The notes under the pieces are model-generated. The model worked only from the letters and a program-made list of their open reading frames with translations, ran no database searches and was not told the DNA's origin. Made by a program: the position numbers and the translations under genes. DNA of 64,000 bases from Calliopsis andreniformis (Eukaryota; Arthropoda; Insecta; Hymenoptera; Andrenidae). Location: NCBI RefSeq assembly GCF_051401765.1, contig NC_135071.1, forward strand, positions 19,942,961 through 20,006,960. The letters are read 5' to 3'. This document shows positions 1-12,962 of the stretch, in pieces. Numbering within the stretch: the first letter of the stretch is position 1; the number at the start of each line of letters is the position of its first letter.

Positions 1-2039
1 TCGACGAATTGCGGACGCATGACCGCGGAACGAACGCGCGTCGTCATCGCGTTCGCAGACTTCGCGCTCTTCTCTTTCTCCCCCTTCCTCTCGACCAGCA
101 GGATAGGACAGCTCGGTTTTCGCAGTTTTCCTTTTCCCCGACCTCCTGATGCCACCTCGCGGTGGCCTAATACGTGCTAATACGTGTCCAGGGGCGCGTC
201 CTCTAACCCAAGCGTTGCGCTCTCTCGGTCACTTCACTCTCTTCGCTCTCTTCGCTCTCTTCGCTCTCTTCGCTCTCTTTGCCTCACTTCACCTCACCGC
301 ACTCCCCTGTCCCTCTGCTCATTAAAGATACGGACGAATGCCACCACGTTCAAGTTCACTTTGAGAATACCTCGAAACCCTTAACGATAACGCCGTCGAC
401 CCGATACCGCGTCCTTTCGTACTATCGGTGCGCTTCCTCGACTGCTATTTCCCTCTCCTCTTTCGCGTTCTTCCCGTGTTTTTTTTCTCTAGCCGTGGCT
501 ACCTATCCGGTAGTGAACGAGGACGAGGCGCAGTGTCGCTTTTACACACGCTCTCGCGCGCGCGTGACACGAGTGAACTTATTTCGTGTAAACACGCACG
601 AGCCCCGGAATCGTCCTCTCTCTCTCTCGCTCTCTCTCTTTGATCGTGTGCTCGGTGGGCTCACGTACACACGCGAGCAGGGACACTGATAGAAGCACCG
701 GCTGTCGGTCTCTCTTTTCCTCTCCCCCTCTACACCGCGTCAGTATGATACTCGAGGGTGCGCGCGCAGCTATTGCTTTTCACGCCAGGGACGTATCAGG
801 TCTGTGCCTTTTGTCCGAGTTTTACGATTTTCTACGTTCGTCGACCGACTCGGCGAATCAACTATTGCGATTCTTTTTTCAGAGTTGCTTGAGTTTCAGG
901 GTGGACTAGAGCCTTGTTTAATCGAGTCTCAAGTATTTACGGTTCTTTTAAGTCAGAGTTGATGATATTCGGTGACACTATGACGAAAGGTCAATTTAGA
1001 ATTGGACTATGATTTAATAGTATTTCTCTAATAAAAATATTCATCGAGAAGGTGTTGCAGATGTGAGTCTTGTGTTAAGCCAAAGTCCTGCTGCCTTTCT
1101 ACCTTACAATTTCTTTCACTTTTTTATATTTCTTTGTATCTAGACTTCTTGTATATTCAAATCTATTAAATATCGGCACCTTTCATTGTATATCTTTATG
1201 TTGAACCTACATTTATGCGTTTATCATTAATCAATTGAGGTTTTGTTATATACCGCTATGATCGATAGAGAACTCCTTCGTTCAGGCAAATAAGTAAATG
1301 GTAGAAAAAAGTAGATAGGGCTTTAACGAGTGCACCTGTTAATGCTACGTCCCTGATTGCAACTCTACGTGCTATTGGATGCCGATCACTGCATGCAGAG
1401 TATATACGTATATATACAGCACGCATACGTTATACAAGCTATCGGCGCATGTACACCGATAGCGGGGATAACCGAACACGACCGAACAGTACCGAACATT
1501 GCCGATGCAAAATAGCCGACAATTGACTGAGCGTCGAGGGGTCGGGTAGAAAAGAGACAAGCCATTCCTTCGGGTGTACAGCTTCCCCTTTCTCAATTTT
1601 ATCATGGAGTTAATAAGCCATTGATTTTTCTGTCGAACGATACAGAATTTTTGATAATTCGTCGTTCCCTCGACGAAGAACGAGAAAAAGCAATTATGAT
1701 TAAAGAGATTGCTCATCTCTGTAATAGGTTCGTCCTACGTTCCTTATCGAATGACCAGAGTTGCGATAAAATACTCTATGGAAAAAAAATCGATTTCCAC
1801 TCTTTTTCGTTTTATTAGTAGAAGATTATCGCTTCCTGAACTGAGAAATGGAACTTCCTTAAGCAAAATCGCATAATCATTATTGCAGCTTTCGCAATAG
1901 CCTTTATTTTCCCATTTTTATCATTTTAACACCATAATTTGAGTCTCAAAGTTACAGATGATAGGCGTAGGAGGTAATATTTCATTAATTACGTCAGAAG
2001 TATTAAATACTTACAATTTCTTCAGTTTCATAAATTCCA
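1..2039. other. Non-coding flank: GC-rich CT-repeat region, then AT-rich spacer
   Basis: About the first 900 bases are GC-rich and pyrimidine-rich with many CG dinucleotides, which looks like a promoter or 5' leader rather than coding sequence. The open frames here are low complexity (runs of Ser, Leu and Arg from CT repeats) and resemble no protein I know. From about 900 to 2039 the sequence becomes AT-rich. A short triple decamer lies at 1471-1500. The region could be the upstream control region of Atg10 or the edge of a gene to the left; the sequence does not decide. Confidence 0.4.
239..278. repeat. 10-bp tandem repeat (TTCGCTCTCT unit)
   Basis: About four perfect tandem copies of a ten-base CT-rich unit containing one CG. 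A further (CT)n tract lies at about 618-640. Both are simple repeats within the GC-rich leader-like region. Confidence 0.85.
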
Positions 2040-3501
2040 ATGGACGGTCCAGGGACAATTACGTGGGAGGAATTTCTTGAAAATGCTGAAAGTTTCGTGA
2101 ATGTGTCAAATAAACTTGCAGATGGATGGGAACTGAAGGGTAATAAGGTGAAAATTGCTAAATAATGATTATAAAAAAAATTGATACAAATAATCTAATT
2201 TCTAATTTATTATTGATATCTTTTTTCTGAAGCAGCGAAAATGTTTACATAATTTGCAGGATATACCTGGGCAAGCATATGTTTCTCGCCAAAGGAAGCA
2301 TTTTATTGCTGACAATATCGATTTCTCCAACTATTCGTCGGTAGAAAGCAACAGTTTCGAGAATGATTTGAATTTCGAGCTAAAACAAGATCCATTCGAG
2401 GCCCCTTCCATAATCGAAAAACCATTGGTCACAGAACATCACATCCTATGGTCAATGAGTTATGGCGTTCCTGTATTATATTTTAATGGATGGAAGTCAG
2501 GTGACTGTACTGTATTTAATCAAATATTTTCATTAAAGAAAAATACTATGAAGAGTAATTTATGATTCCCTTCTCTCGTATTTTTCGAGATCGCGATTCA
2601 TTTCTAACAATATATTTTTCGAAGCCTGATGTAATATGTTTTTAATTTAATAACGTCTATTCATCAAAATATGAAACTTCTATTACAATCGGTCTCTGAT
2701 CACCACTAGACCTTAATCTGGTATATACCGACTGTTGGAAGTGGCGGGCGACATAATGCTGATTGTTCCTTCGATTGTAGCCTATCTCGAACTAGGCTAA
2801 GCAGCTAGCAAAGAGAACAAGAGTGACTAAAAAAGAAGAATACAAGAAACAAAGGAAATCTACGTTTTACGAGATGCATAACCCTTTTCTTCAACCTATT
2901 GCTTATATCTAAAACTCAATTTCTTCTGTTTCTGTGTTATTGTATTCTTTTGATGTCATTGATTATTGGTTATACCGCCAATTTCGATCGAAAATCAGCT
3001 TCATAAAAAATATTTCTCTTATAACTAAAATTTTTTTCGCTATTTCTTTTCTAGTGAAAAAATGAAGATGAAATAATTGTACATATACGAATTTTTATTG
3101 TTAATCATTGAGACTGTAATAGTGTTGAGAAGTAGAACATTTAACACAGATATGTATTGTTCTCTATAGATTTTCCTGGTATTAATTTAGTGACTGTGGA
3201 AGAAGCTCAGTTACTTGTTCCCGGTGCAGAGTTGAAGTACATGGAATTATCGCAGGCCATGCACCCCATATTAAATACACCATTTTTACATTTGCATCCT
3301 TGTATGTCTCGTGAACTTTTACAAGCTACAAATAGAAGGTAAGCAGAGAAATAGAAATTACATGTTAAAGTGTTTATTAAAGGGAAGATTAACTATGATA
3401 TTTCTTCTAGCAAGAACAAACTGGTGAGTTGGTTAAGTACTGTTGCTCCAGCTGCACTTTGTCTCAAGCTACGACCTGAATACTGCGAATTGACTTTATA
3501 A
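2040..3501 (+). CDS. Atg10: Atg10, ubiquitin-like-conjugating enzyme (E2-like)
   Basis: Four exons: 2040-2147, 2260-2500, 3170-3338 and 3411-3501, all GT-AG and in phase, giving 202 aa. Atg10 is the E2-like enzyme that takes Atg12 from Atg7 and conjugates it to Atg5 during autophagosome formation in the cytosol. Recognition rests on the N-terminal WEEFLENAESFV segment, the central HHILWSMSYGVPVLYFNGWK block, and the active-site HPC motif in HLHPCMSREL, with the catalytic cysteine at residue 161. The C-terminal block KNKLVSWLSTVAPAALCLKL is also typical of the family. Length fits animal Atg10 (about 200-220 aa). The start is the first ATG in the exon and begins MDGPGTITWEEF. Possible poly(A) signals lie at 3510-3515 and 3590-3595. 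The gene looks intact. Confidence 0.93.
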
Positions 3502-3589
3502 GATACTCCAATAAAGTATTATAAGCCAAACACAGTTTCTATGCAGTATGTCTTATAACTTCATTAAGATTTTGGTTCAAATACCTGTA

Positions 3590-3595
3590 AATAAA
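3590..3595 (+). terminator. Poly(A) signal candidate for Atg10
   Basis: An AATAAA hexamer 89 bases after the Atg10 stop codon. Another AATAAA at 3510-3515 lies only 9 bases after the stop, so the later one is preferred. Confidence 0.5.
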
Positions 3596-6500
3596 CAGAT
3601 AATATAACTCCTATCAAAGTCAAGCTCTCGTCCAAACTCACAGAGTTTGTATTTTCGCTCTTTTTGTTCTCTCAATTGCAGTTTCATAAAAGTAATTAAA
3701 ATTTCGGTAGATTCACTGTCGATTTACCGCCTTTGCGCAGAGAATGCGCGCTGATGATCGGCGGAGCCTTGGCTCAAACGGCGACACACGATTGGACAAA
3801 TTGCCGGAGCAACTTTCATGAACGCCAATAGCATCGTGCGGCTCATGATACTCGTTCTTTGCTCCCCTCTTTTCACTTTCCCCACCACCCGCGCGCTTTT
3901 CGAACTCTTGGCTCAAATTACATGCTCCTCATTGTGGCACAGTCCCGCGACTGTCATCGTACGGTATACACGAAAGCATGATACACAACGAGTGAATCGC
4001 CGTGTTTGCAACGAACCTTTCGTTTCTTAAATCAAGTTGAAACAAGCCTGTAACAATTCACACGTTAAATCCACACGATCATCTTCGCGCGTACGTTCTG
4101 TTGCAAGCATAAGCAGTGCGAATTTACTGTGCCCCCAAAGTGTCCGAAGGAAAGCCCTTCGATAAAGCTGTTACAGGTAAGAGACTCAACTTACACAACA
4201 CATTTGCGAAACTCACATTTTTACTTTTAGTGTATGTATCGAGTTACACTAGAGAGATTAAGATCAATTCTAAACCTAGGAAAGTTCATGTTTATTAGTT
4301 CGTTCAGGATCACAGGTGTCACAAGGCGCTAGGGTCACACTTTACAACCTTACTCCTTGCAAACAACTGTATAAAAAACAGACCTAGTATAGGAAAATTC
4401 TTGAAAACATATCTCGTTGCGCTAGCCTCTTGATAAGCTGGATATTTTCAATAAACATAGAAAAACATGAATTTTGTACTTCGAAGCTTTGCAGTTTTAA
4501 AGTATGTCAGGGATCAAATTACATAGGAAAATGCAAAAGCGTCAACCAACAATAAATTTGGGGGGTGACGCTAAAGCCTGATTTCTATTAGCGTTTTGGT
4601 CCAATCGGTATTTTATATCGAACAATCTGTCCTAATTATCGGCCGATCTCGAGATCAGTAGATCGAATCTAGCTAATCATAGCTCAAGACGAAAAGTACT
4701 GTTATTCTTGTCGCGCGAAAGTAAGCATCCAAAGGGATACAGCGGTTATTATTCGCGTTTCTGGTCAGTGCGTTGTACCCTGTGTCTCGAAATGCAATCT
4801 GGATCTATTTGTGCATGGTCAAACAGTTGCGCTACGATCATGCCAATGATAGAAGGTACACACATCTGTCTCTTTATTAGATGCAAATGATATGTTGACA
4901 AACGAGTTAAAGGAAATCGTTTAGTCTCATTTATCATCGGCATTAGGCGTATTATGTAACTTCTACTGCAATCGGTTCGTTCGTTAGCTGAATTTTTCAA
5001 TTTTAAGAAAAGTTGATGCTTAAGCAGAAATGACATCATCATTGGCGATTATAACGGGAAGATCTTCGAGGTTAAATAATTGCTGATTATGTGTGATATA
5101 ATTAATCACTTTAGATAACGTGGAAATCATCTATTTTTGTTAGTTTTTCAATGAGAGGAAAAAATAAATGTACACTTTTTAACTTATTTGAAATTCCTTA
5201 GCGCGACAAGGAAAGCGCAGTGACAGGATTGTTGTAGGTTATTTCGGTGCATCAATAAATATCGAAATAAAAATGTCTGAGCTTTTGTTTAATTCACTTT
5301 GTGTCCGACTTCTGTTCGTTGGCAAGGCTAAGGAAATAAAACGTGCCGAGCACGACGTAAGATCTCTTTAAACATATCAGTTATTCAAACGTGCACACTC
5401 TTGGCGCCTATTAATTTTATCTTGGAGATACGTTATCCTCCTGTAAATCATCGTTCATATATTTTATCTCTGTTTTTCTTCTTAGAGCAATTGTTTCAAA
5501 TAAATATTATGTGAGGTAGCGGGTATGAGAATGCTCTTTTAGTTTTTTTTCTTTCTGAATCGGAAAAAGTTGGAAGAAAAGATTGAAAAGTAGAAAAAAT
5601 TTGAAAATAGTGGTACATACAAATAAATTGCGTTGCACAAGAATGCAATTGAGTTCATGAATCACAATTATCTGTGTACTCTATTAGCGCTCGCTGATTT
5701 CATGCTGTTTCTAAATTGTTCGAATTGAATGCACCAAATGATGCGATTCCACTCTGTAGGAGATACTGTTACAAACTACATAGCGTGGTCAATAACAATT
5801 CTTTAATTGATTCATTCAGGGATCGTCAAAGAGAAAAATAGTTACAGGTTACTCGAAATTGAAAATTACGACCGAAAGGCTCCACTGAAATTGATCAAAG
5901 GATCCGTGAAAAATTGATGATTATAGCACTTTATAGTATAAATGTGCCGCGACTGAAAGTAATTGGCTAATTCAAGTTTTAAGAAGTATTATTACGACGT
6001 ACCTGAAAGTACTGCGCATGCGTAAAGAACGAACAATTTTCTAAGTCGAAGCGCGCTAAATTTGACGCAGTTTCGTGGGCGTTTGATTTCGACAGTACAA
6101 TATTTCAAAGCATTTAAGAATTTCACTTCTGAAAATCATTCAGAGGCCATGCATCACTTGTCTTCTTCTTCGTCCTCTCAAAAGGCACCGAGCTTTTCGC
6201 TGTCCACCTTTGGAAGCTCCTTTCAATTCAGTTTAAAAATTTACCTGCGTCATATAGGACAAGCAATTTAGCGATATAATTACTTGTAATGAATGAAGGG
6301 TAGCATGTCCCCATTCGATTAAAACTTGCACCAGAAATAGCCCATTTGCCCGATTAAACCTTACAATAAAGCATTCATTTTAGTCAGTTAATATGATAAC
6401 GAATATAGAGTATCCTGATTACATTAAGCTTATCGATGCACTGTACTGAGAGTTCTGCATTACTATAGACGTGTAAGTCGTTTTTCATCATGACTTATCT

Positions 6501-8300
6501 ATTTGTTTTTTAATTATTATATTAATTGAATTCATTATTTGAATTGTTTCATAAGATAGGGCATCAGGTTCCAGTTCGCGAATTCAGCTAGCTATGAATG
6601 GCCCGACTTGCTTTGAATGTGTTTATGGAAAGTGTTCGCAAAAGGACAAACCCGAAGTTTCCGCCCACGATTCGATCCCATCGCCGCTTGTGTATCATCA
6701 GCTGATTGCGTCACGGTCCGCTTCTATAATAGTTCATTAAATTGCCGGTAATTCGTGGTTGTGGGGCTATTTTATGTAGTATAAATGAATGAACATTATA
6801 TATCGCGTAACACTTTGAAGCCGATCCATGTTGAGGCCGATCTAACATGCATCGAATCCCAATGAGGATTGGATCCTGATCGATCCTTGGAGATTCAAAG
6901 CGAAGCAATAGTTTTATGGAGCCCTCTAGAATCATAGATATTTTTTCTTTTTTAAAAAAGCTGGATCTGAAGGTTGGGTGCACGTGGACTTGTTTAGCAT
7001 TTTAATTAATGGACTCTTCTACCCCCCATAAAGTGCTTCATTAATGTGTTGTAGAAGAATACTTTTACTATACTTATTTGTTTCTTGGTGCTTAATCAAT
7101 GAATCACCTATTGATTTTCAACAAATTTTTTAATAGGAGAAACAAACTTTTAGAAAACAAAGCTCTGTTTGTACTCTCAACTTCTTCTTTCATGAGAAAT
7201 TAGTCTGTATCTTTATAGGCGAAGCAATTCCGTATAAAATCTGTTAATCTCTGATTCTAGGGAATCTAATTTTCACACGTTCATAAGTCGCAAGAATGAA
7301 ACGCGTGGTTCAACTTGGTCAGTTTCTAGCCTCAAGTCGTTTAATATTTATGAAGCTGACACGAAGACTTTACGATCATGATTATGCAAGGACAAGTAAT
7401 TGCAAATACGCGTGAACGAATAATTATTCAGAATGCTGTTCGTATGCTTATTTACAGCGAACAACTGATATCATTCAGCTGTTATGGAATAATGATCGTG
7501 GCTCATCAGCTTCTTCGATTATTGAAGTCTAATTTCTCAGCTACAAATGAAACAACTAATTTTTAACGTCAGACTCTTTGCAAATCTTACTTTCTAAGCT
7601 AGACAAGAAAAAAAATCGATTTTTTTCAGATTGAAAAGTACTGACTTTTTGTTGGCATGTCTTTCAGCTGAATGGTGGATGCAATCTCTTGATGCTTCCA
7701 AATGATATGGATGCTGAACACTTCGCAAATCTTTTAAGGCTTTCTTCCTCTTGAGTCGGAAAAGTAACCCACTTCGCGCCGATTTAAACAACTATGAACA
7801 GTTTTGAGGGAAGACTTCGATGTACTAAGGGAAGATTGATTAAAATAGTCGTGCTTTTCTAAAGAACTGTAGGATGTTTGGGTACTCTAGTACCATCCTT
7901 CTTTATTCGATTTAGAGCACGACCCGAGCGAAATCAATTACAAACTTGACCTATCTCGACCCTTCTCGCCAACGAGAAACACTTGAAAATATTATAACTT
8001 CCTTCCTCCCTTCGAACAACCACCCACCGAAAAAACTACACACGTTTCCTCTTTCTATTACACTTACTGCTGTACCATTTGTATTTCCAGAGAACAAATA
8101 CGTTTTCTGTTCTTATTTGTTGAAGGAAAAACTGAAGACTGTTTTACATTACAATTTAAACAATTAAGAACTTCGCGAAGAAGACTCTAGCAAAGAACAG
8201 TGCCCACTAATTTCTGTGCGAATGAAATGATTCTCAGAAGCCTTATTTATAGTATGACCTAATACGATAGCCAATAAAAATCCACATCTCTGTAAAATAG
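3596..8300. other. Long non-coding stretch with one leader-exon candidate
   Basis: No exon resembling a known protein was found on either strand. A GC-richer, CG-containing patch at about 3710-4176 ends in TTACAG followed by a strong donor, GTAAGAG, at 4177. This makes it a candidate non-coding first exon of the glutamate transporter to the right, or of an unknown transcript. The remainder is AT-rich with short random frames. Some of it is probably an intron or regulatory DNA of the transporter gene. Confidence 0.45.
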
Positions 8301-9434
8301 TGAATCAGTGTAACTGACTCGAGTCCTTTTTGCACAGGTCGAAGAAGAAGGACCGTCGAGGCGAGGATCGCGATCCAGTGGCCGAGAAAAGATCGGTGGC
8401 GATCGAGGGCTGGTGCTGTCGCGCGCGCGTCGATCCATCAGCGTGTCGGTGGCGGGCGCGCAAAAGAGAAGCCGGAGGAAGAGGAATTTAGTGGAAGTCG
8501 GAAGGAAGGGATCGCCTGCGTGTATATCGGAGGAAGGGCAGAGGTGATCAGAGGAGAGTGGATCGGAGAGAGAGATAGGCCAGGACAGGACAGGCGACAA
8601 ACAATAGACACATAACCCGGTGCTCCCGATGGGGTCGTAGTTGCGCGTATTTGTAATGTATCTGACGATGATAGGCCAGCACGGCAGGAAGAGATCGTCG
8701 TAGGGGGATCGCCATAGCTAATCGTACCACCCAAGGTGGCACAGATTGAGAGCTTTATCAGCACACATCCTCTCCTGGTCGAGCAAGTACGACCCAGCGT
8801 CGAGCCGGTACGCGTGTACCTACGTTACCGTCATTAACACTGCTTGGCCTGTCGCATCTCTTCGTGTTTACGTCCGCGGGCTCTCCATCAACCGATTACC
8901 AAGAGTTTTCCGCGGCTGAGACTCTTTCGGTTTGCTTTGACCTTTCACAGTGCGAGCCGTGCCCTGGTTTTTCGCAACCTGCGTTCGCCTCTAGCAAGCA
9001 GGACTCAGGAGGCTGTATCTTGGGCATTAAAGAAGTTAATAAATAGTTTGATCGAATATTAGGTCGGCTTGAAAGGGCACAGATCGCACATGGAAGATAT
9101 TGTTTCCGTTTCTTGAGTTCTCTTTCTTAAGTTTGCCATTTAAATTCTTATTCTCGCCTCTTAACGAACCCTTCTTTAATGTTGCGTACAGTGACCGAAG
9201 AAGTGCTACTGCACCATTGGACAACGGGGGTCGGCAGCATCGAGAACCAGCGGATCAACGGATTATTGTCGATCCCTTTTGAGCTTCTCGAGCTCTCCTC
9301 CCTTCCCTACCGGAACCGCGGCACGCACCAGCCGCTTCCGGCTAACCAGAGGTGATACTATATGCGAACGAGTGACCGCCGTCTTTCGCTGTGATATTGA
9401 CACCACGGACGTAGTCTAGAGCACCACAGCTACC
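8301..9434 (+). promoter_or_regulatory. GC-rich promoter / 5' leader region of the glutamate transporter
   Basis: A purine- and CG-rich segment runs from about 8340 to 8830 and is followed by sequence leading into the first coding exon at 9435. Possible splice acceptors occur near 8337 (after a T-rich tract) and near 9190, so the leader may be spliced. Open frames here are short and unlike known proteins. The role as leader is inferred from position and composition. Confidence 0.45.
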
Positions 9435-12400
9435 ATGGAAGTCGCCACTGAACTGTACGTAGTGTCTTTTCTCTTGCAGTCTTCTAATCTAGTTAAATTA
9501 GATATCTGTATTCAAGAATAATTCCCACTTCTTCTAAAAGTTTTGCTTACGCCGCTGGAAGATTTGTCGTGAAAGTACCATCTTATTTAATAATTGGCGG
9601 GCTAGTTAAGCTCAGTGTCAAGCTGCCCAATGCTTTGTGTCGTCAAAATATGCCAGTGTGACGCGTCCTTGGCGACGACGGATGCGTTGATGCGAATTTC
9701 TACATCGGGGAATTTCGAAATCGCATGGAGAGTCAAAAATAGTCTTTACAAGACAACGATGCACGTCGTGACGACAACGTAAGCAAGACTTTTGACTGAT
9801 CGTCTCTCCTTAGGCCTACTTAACGCGAGGTCGTTTGTAAAGACTCAATCGAATCATGGGCCAAGAGACCAGAGTTCCTTCGTAGTAACGACGATGAGGA
9901 AATGATGTGTTTCGTTTTAGTGAGGAGCAAATTTGAGTACATACGTGTTTCTACAATTTACAACCACTTTTGAGCGATTCTTTGATTACTTTTCATTTGA
10001 TTTTGTTCGTTAATAGTAACTTCAATTGGAAGTTCATTCAAAATTGTCGAACAGTCCGAATTCAATGTAATCAAGATGTAATCTCATTGTGTTAGCCTAA
10101 ACGATTATTTAATTCGATTAGATTGAAACGTTGTTCGCGTACGGTTGAGCTAAAACGAAACGGAACGTGCGCGGGGATGTAATGATAGATCTGAGCGAAG
10201 TCATTATCAATCGTCGTGCTTTCCTACACGCTGGACGCATACACGTACGCCAATGCTCGACGTTTTACTAATCACGTCTAGTAAATAACGTTTATTGGCT
10301 TCAGGATCGGGTCACATCGTCGAAAACTCGAATGCAAAATTTCTGTCTTTCTGGAGGATTAAGAATTCCAGAACTTTAACAGAAATGACTTCAATTAATT
10401 AATTTCTGAAGAAACAGCAGTCCCGATCTCTCTAAAGAAAATATTCATTCAAATCTGGAATGTTGTCTACTATTGCAGTCGACCGACTCTACTCCATCCT
10501 AAGCATTGAAATTCCTAAGCCACACATTTCCATACTGCGTGATCTTCTTTTTCCATGGATTGAATGAAAATGTAAAGTCTTTGCAAATGAACGTAGCTCG
10601 ATTGTTGATGAAAGGAAAATAGAAGTCTGATGTAACTTACAGAAACGAGAGGACACTTGTCCACCTTGTAATTTGCAAACCTTGCAAAACGCCGAGAAGA
10701 TACGCAAGATGACGATATGTTAAGGTCGCTATAGTTTCTTTTGAGTTATGAAGTGGTTATTCAGTTTTTTTAATAGCGGGCTAGCCGCGATACGAGACAT
10801 GTCTCGTTAACACCGTTAGGGAATTAAGACCAGCAATTAACCCTTTGTTGGTGTGAATCGTCTCCTTTCGGGACGACAGATTATTTTTCCTAGAACTGTA
10901 TTTTTTTCAAACCGGTAATTTATTCGATTGAACCTACGACTCATTGCGTAATAGATAAATCAAGAACAGGAAGTTAATATATAATGTAATACTAACTTAG
11001 TAGCTATTAATAACGTTTAGTTGATATACTATTTCCTTCTAATAGTATGGATATTTCATTTGATATTCTAGGTCTCCCCTGTCGGGCTCTGATACACAAT
11101 GCAAAATCGCCGAACGAACTTCGTACTACCCGCAGGAGCCAAACAAAAGGCCAAAAACGAGGCAAGAAAAAATTCGAGCTTGCCTGAGGCATAATTCATT
11201 GACTATCCTGACTGTTAGTGGTGTCGCCGGTGGTGTTATTCTTGGTATTATACTGAGAAATGCTAGGACACAAGGATGGACGCCTCGCGAAATCATGTAT
11301 ATCAATTACTTTGGAGATCTGTTCCTGAGGATGTTGAAGAGCTTGATTCTACCACTGATTATATCCAGTTTAGTCTCAGCTATTGGATCTCTGGACTTAT
11401 CTCTAAGTGGCAGGATCGGAGGACGAGCCATCGCATATTACATGATCACCACAATCAGTGCTGTTGTGTTAGGTCAGTAAGGATAGAAAGTGTCTCAAAT
11501 AGTGAAGATGGTACAGAGGTGAATCATAACGCTATCTTATGTCTTTTAGGTATTATCCTAGTAATCACAATCCAACCAGGTGTAGGAAATAACCCTGACG
11601 TTAAAACGAAATCATCTCCTCAAAATGTTTCTACTATTGACACTTTGATGGATCTGGTTCGGAACATGTTTCCTCCGAATTTGGTGGAGGCTTGTATCTC
11701 TCAACACAGAACCGAAATGCAGAAGCCAGAAAACAAATCAATAGGTGAAGATTAAAACTTTTTATAAAAAGGAAAGCTGTAACTGTTCAACTATGAATTT
11801 TTTCAATATTCTTCTTTCAATCAGCCGACAATATGGATTTCTGGGAACCGGTGCAGAAGAGCGTCTCAGGAACCAATATTATGGGCCTGGTAGTTTTTGC
11901 TACAGCTTTGGGTATTACGCTAGGAAAAATGGAAGAGCAAGGAAAACCACTGCTGGTCTTTTTCGAATCCCTGTCGGGAGCGATGATGTTGATAACTCAT
12001 TGGGTGATTTGGTAAAGTTTCACATCTGTAATTACAAATTACAGTGCATATTATATTATCTAACAATCTAATTTTTTCAGGTTGTCGCCCATAGGTGTAC
12101 TTTTCCTAGTAGCTGCCAAAATTACTGAAATGCAGTCTTTAGACGAAGTTGTCGGTCAGCTAGGAATGTATTTCCTTACTGTCCTTATCGGCCTATTCAT
12201 ACACGGTTTCATAATTCTTCCTTTGTTATACTTCGTAATAACGAAAAAGAACCCATACGTGTATATATCAAATATGGCACAAGCGCTAGTTACGGCATTC
12301 GGTACATCCTCAAGTTCTGCAACCCTTCCGATTGCTATAAATTGCCTCGAAGAGGGAAACAACGTCGATCCTCGAATTACCAGATTCGTCTTACCAATCG

Positions 12401-12962
12401 GGGCTACCATCAACATGGACGGTACTGCTTTGTACGAAGCGGTCGCTGCGATTTTCATTGCACAAGTGCGACAAGTTAGCCTGACCTTTGGGCAACTGGT
12501 AGCAGTCAGGTGTGGAGAATGAATCTTATGTTGAATGCAGCATACATTACTCAAATTTCTCTGGGCACTAGAAATAATTCTGGTTACTTTTCTAGCATTA
12601 CGGCAACTGCTGCAAGCATTGGTGCAGCTGGAATTCCGCAGGCAGGGCTGGTGACGATGGTAATGGTTCTGGATACGGTTCGATTGCCTGCTGATGACGT
12701 TTTTCTAGTCATTGCAGTTGACTGGCTGCTGTAGGTTTCAATTCCCCTTGCAAACTTTTCTTGACCGCTTGAAGATTGTCATGAAACTTTAAATCTTGTT
12801 TCCTGGATTTTCAGAGACCGCTGTAGAACAACAGTGAACGTAGTAGGGGATTCCCTCGGAGCTGGAATTGTGAATTACTTGAGCAGAAATGAGTTAGCTT
12901 CGCTACCACATAATATTCAGTCTCAAAACGGAGCAGATCATCACACCACGACATCTATATGA
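9435..12962 (+). CDS. EAAT: Excitatory amino acid transporter (SLC1 family)
   Basis: Seven exons: 9435-9454, 11072-11472, 11550-11744, 11825-12011, 12081-12509, 12596-12730 and 12815-12962, giving 504 aa with all phases consistent. The protein is a Na+-coupled glutamate/aspartate transporter of the plasma membrane, in insects used mainly by glia to clear transmitter. HP1 carries [10 protein letters not shown] (342-351), TM7 carries NMDGT (379-383), and HP2 contains [12 protein letters not shown] (417-428). TM8 has DRCRTTVN, in which Asp457 and Arg460 match the substrate-binding Asp and Arg of the family. The first coding exon has only 20 coding bases (ACC before the ATG) and is separated from exon 2 by a 1.6 kb intron. 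The family is certain; whether this is the Eaat1 or Eaat2 orthologue is not settled by eye. Confidence 0.95.

Noticed and set aside
184..909. Several open frames of 66-136 codons in the first kilobase
   Set aside because: They arise from CT-rich repeats, overlap each other in different frames, are low complexity and lack splice or family support.
6640..6720. GATTCGATCCC-containing segment as a tRNA T-arm
   Set aside because: No matching acceptor stem, D-arm or anticodon arm could be found around it.
8259..8764. Minus-strand frames of 108-113 codons
   Set aside because: They lie in the GC-rich leader block, where long frames occur by chance; composition is Ser/Pro/Arg-biased with no family resemblance.
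11276..11755. 159-codon plus-strand frame
   Set aside because: It is a shifted frame running through EAAT exon 2, an intron and exon 3; the in-phase frame gives the transporter.
12156..12554. 132-codon minus-strand frame
   Set aside because: Antisense shadow of EAAT exon 5.
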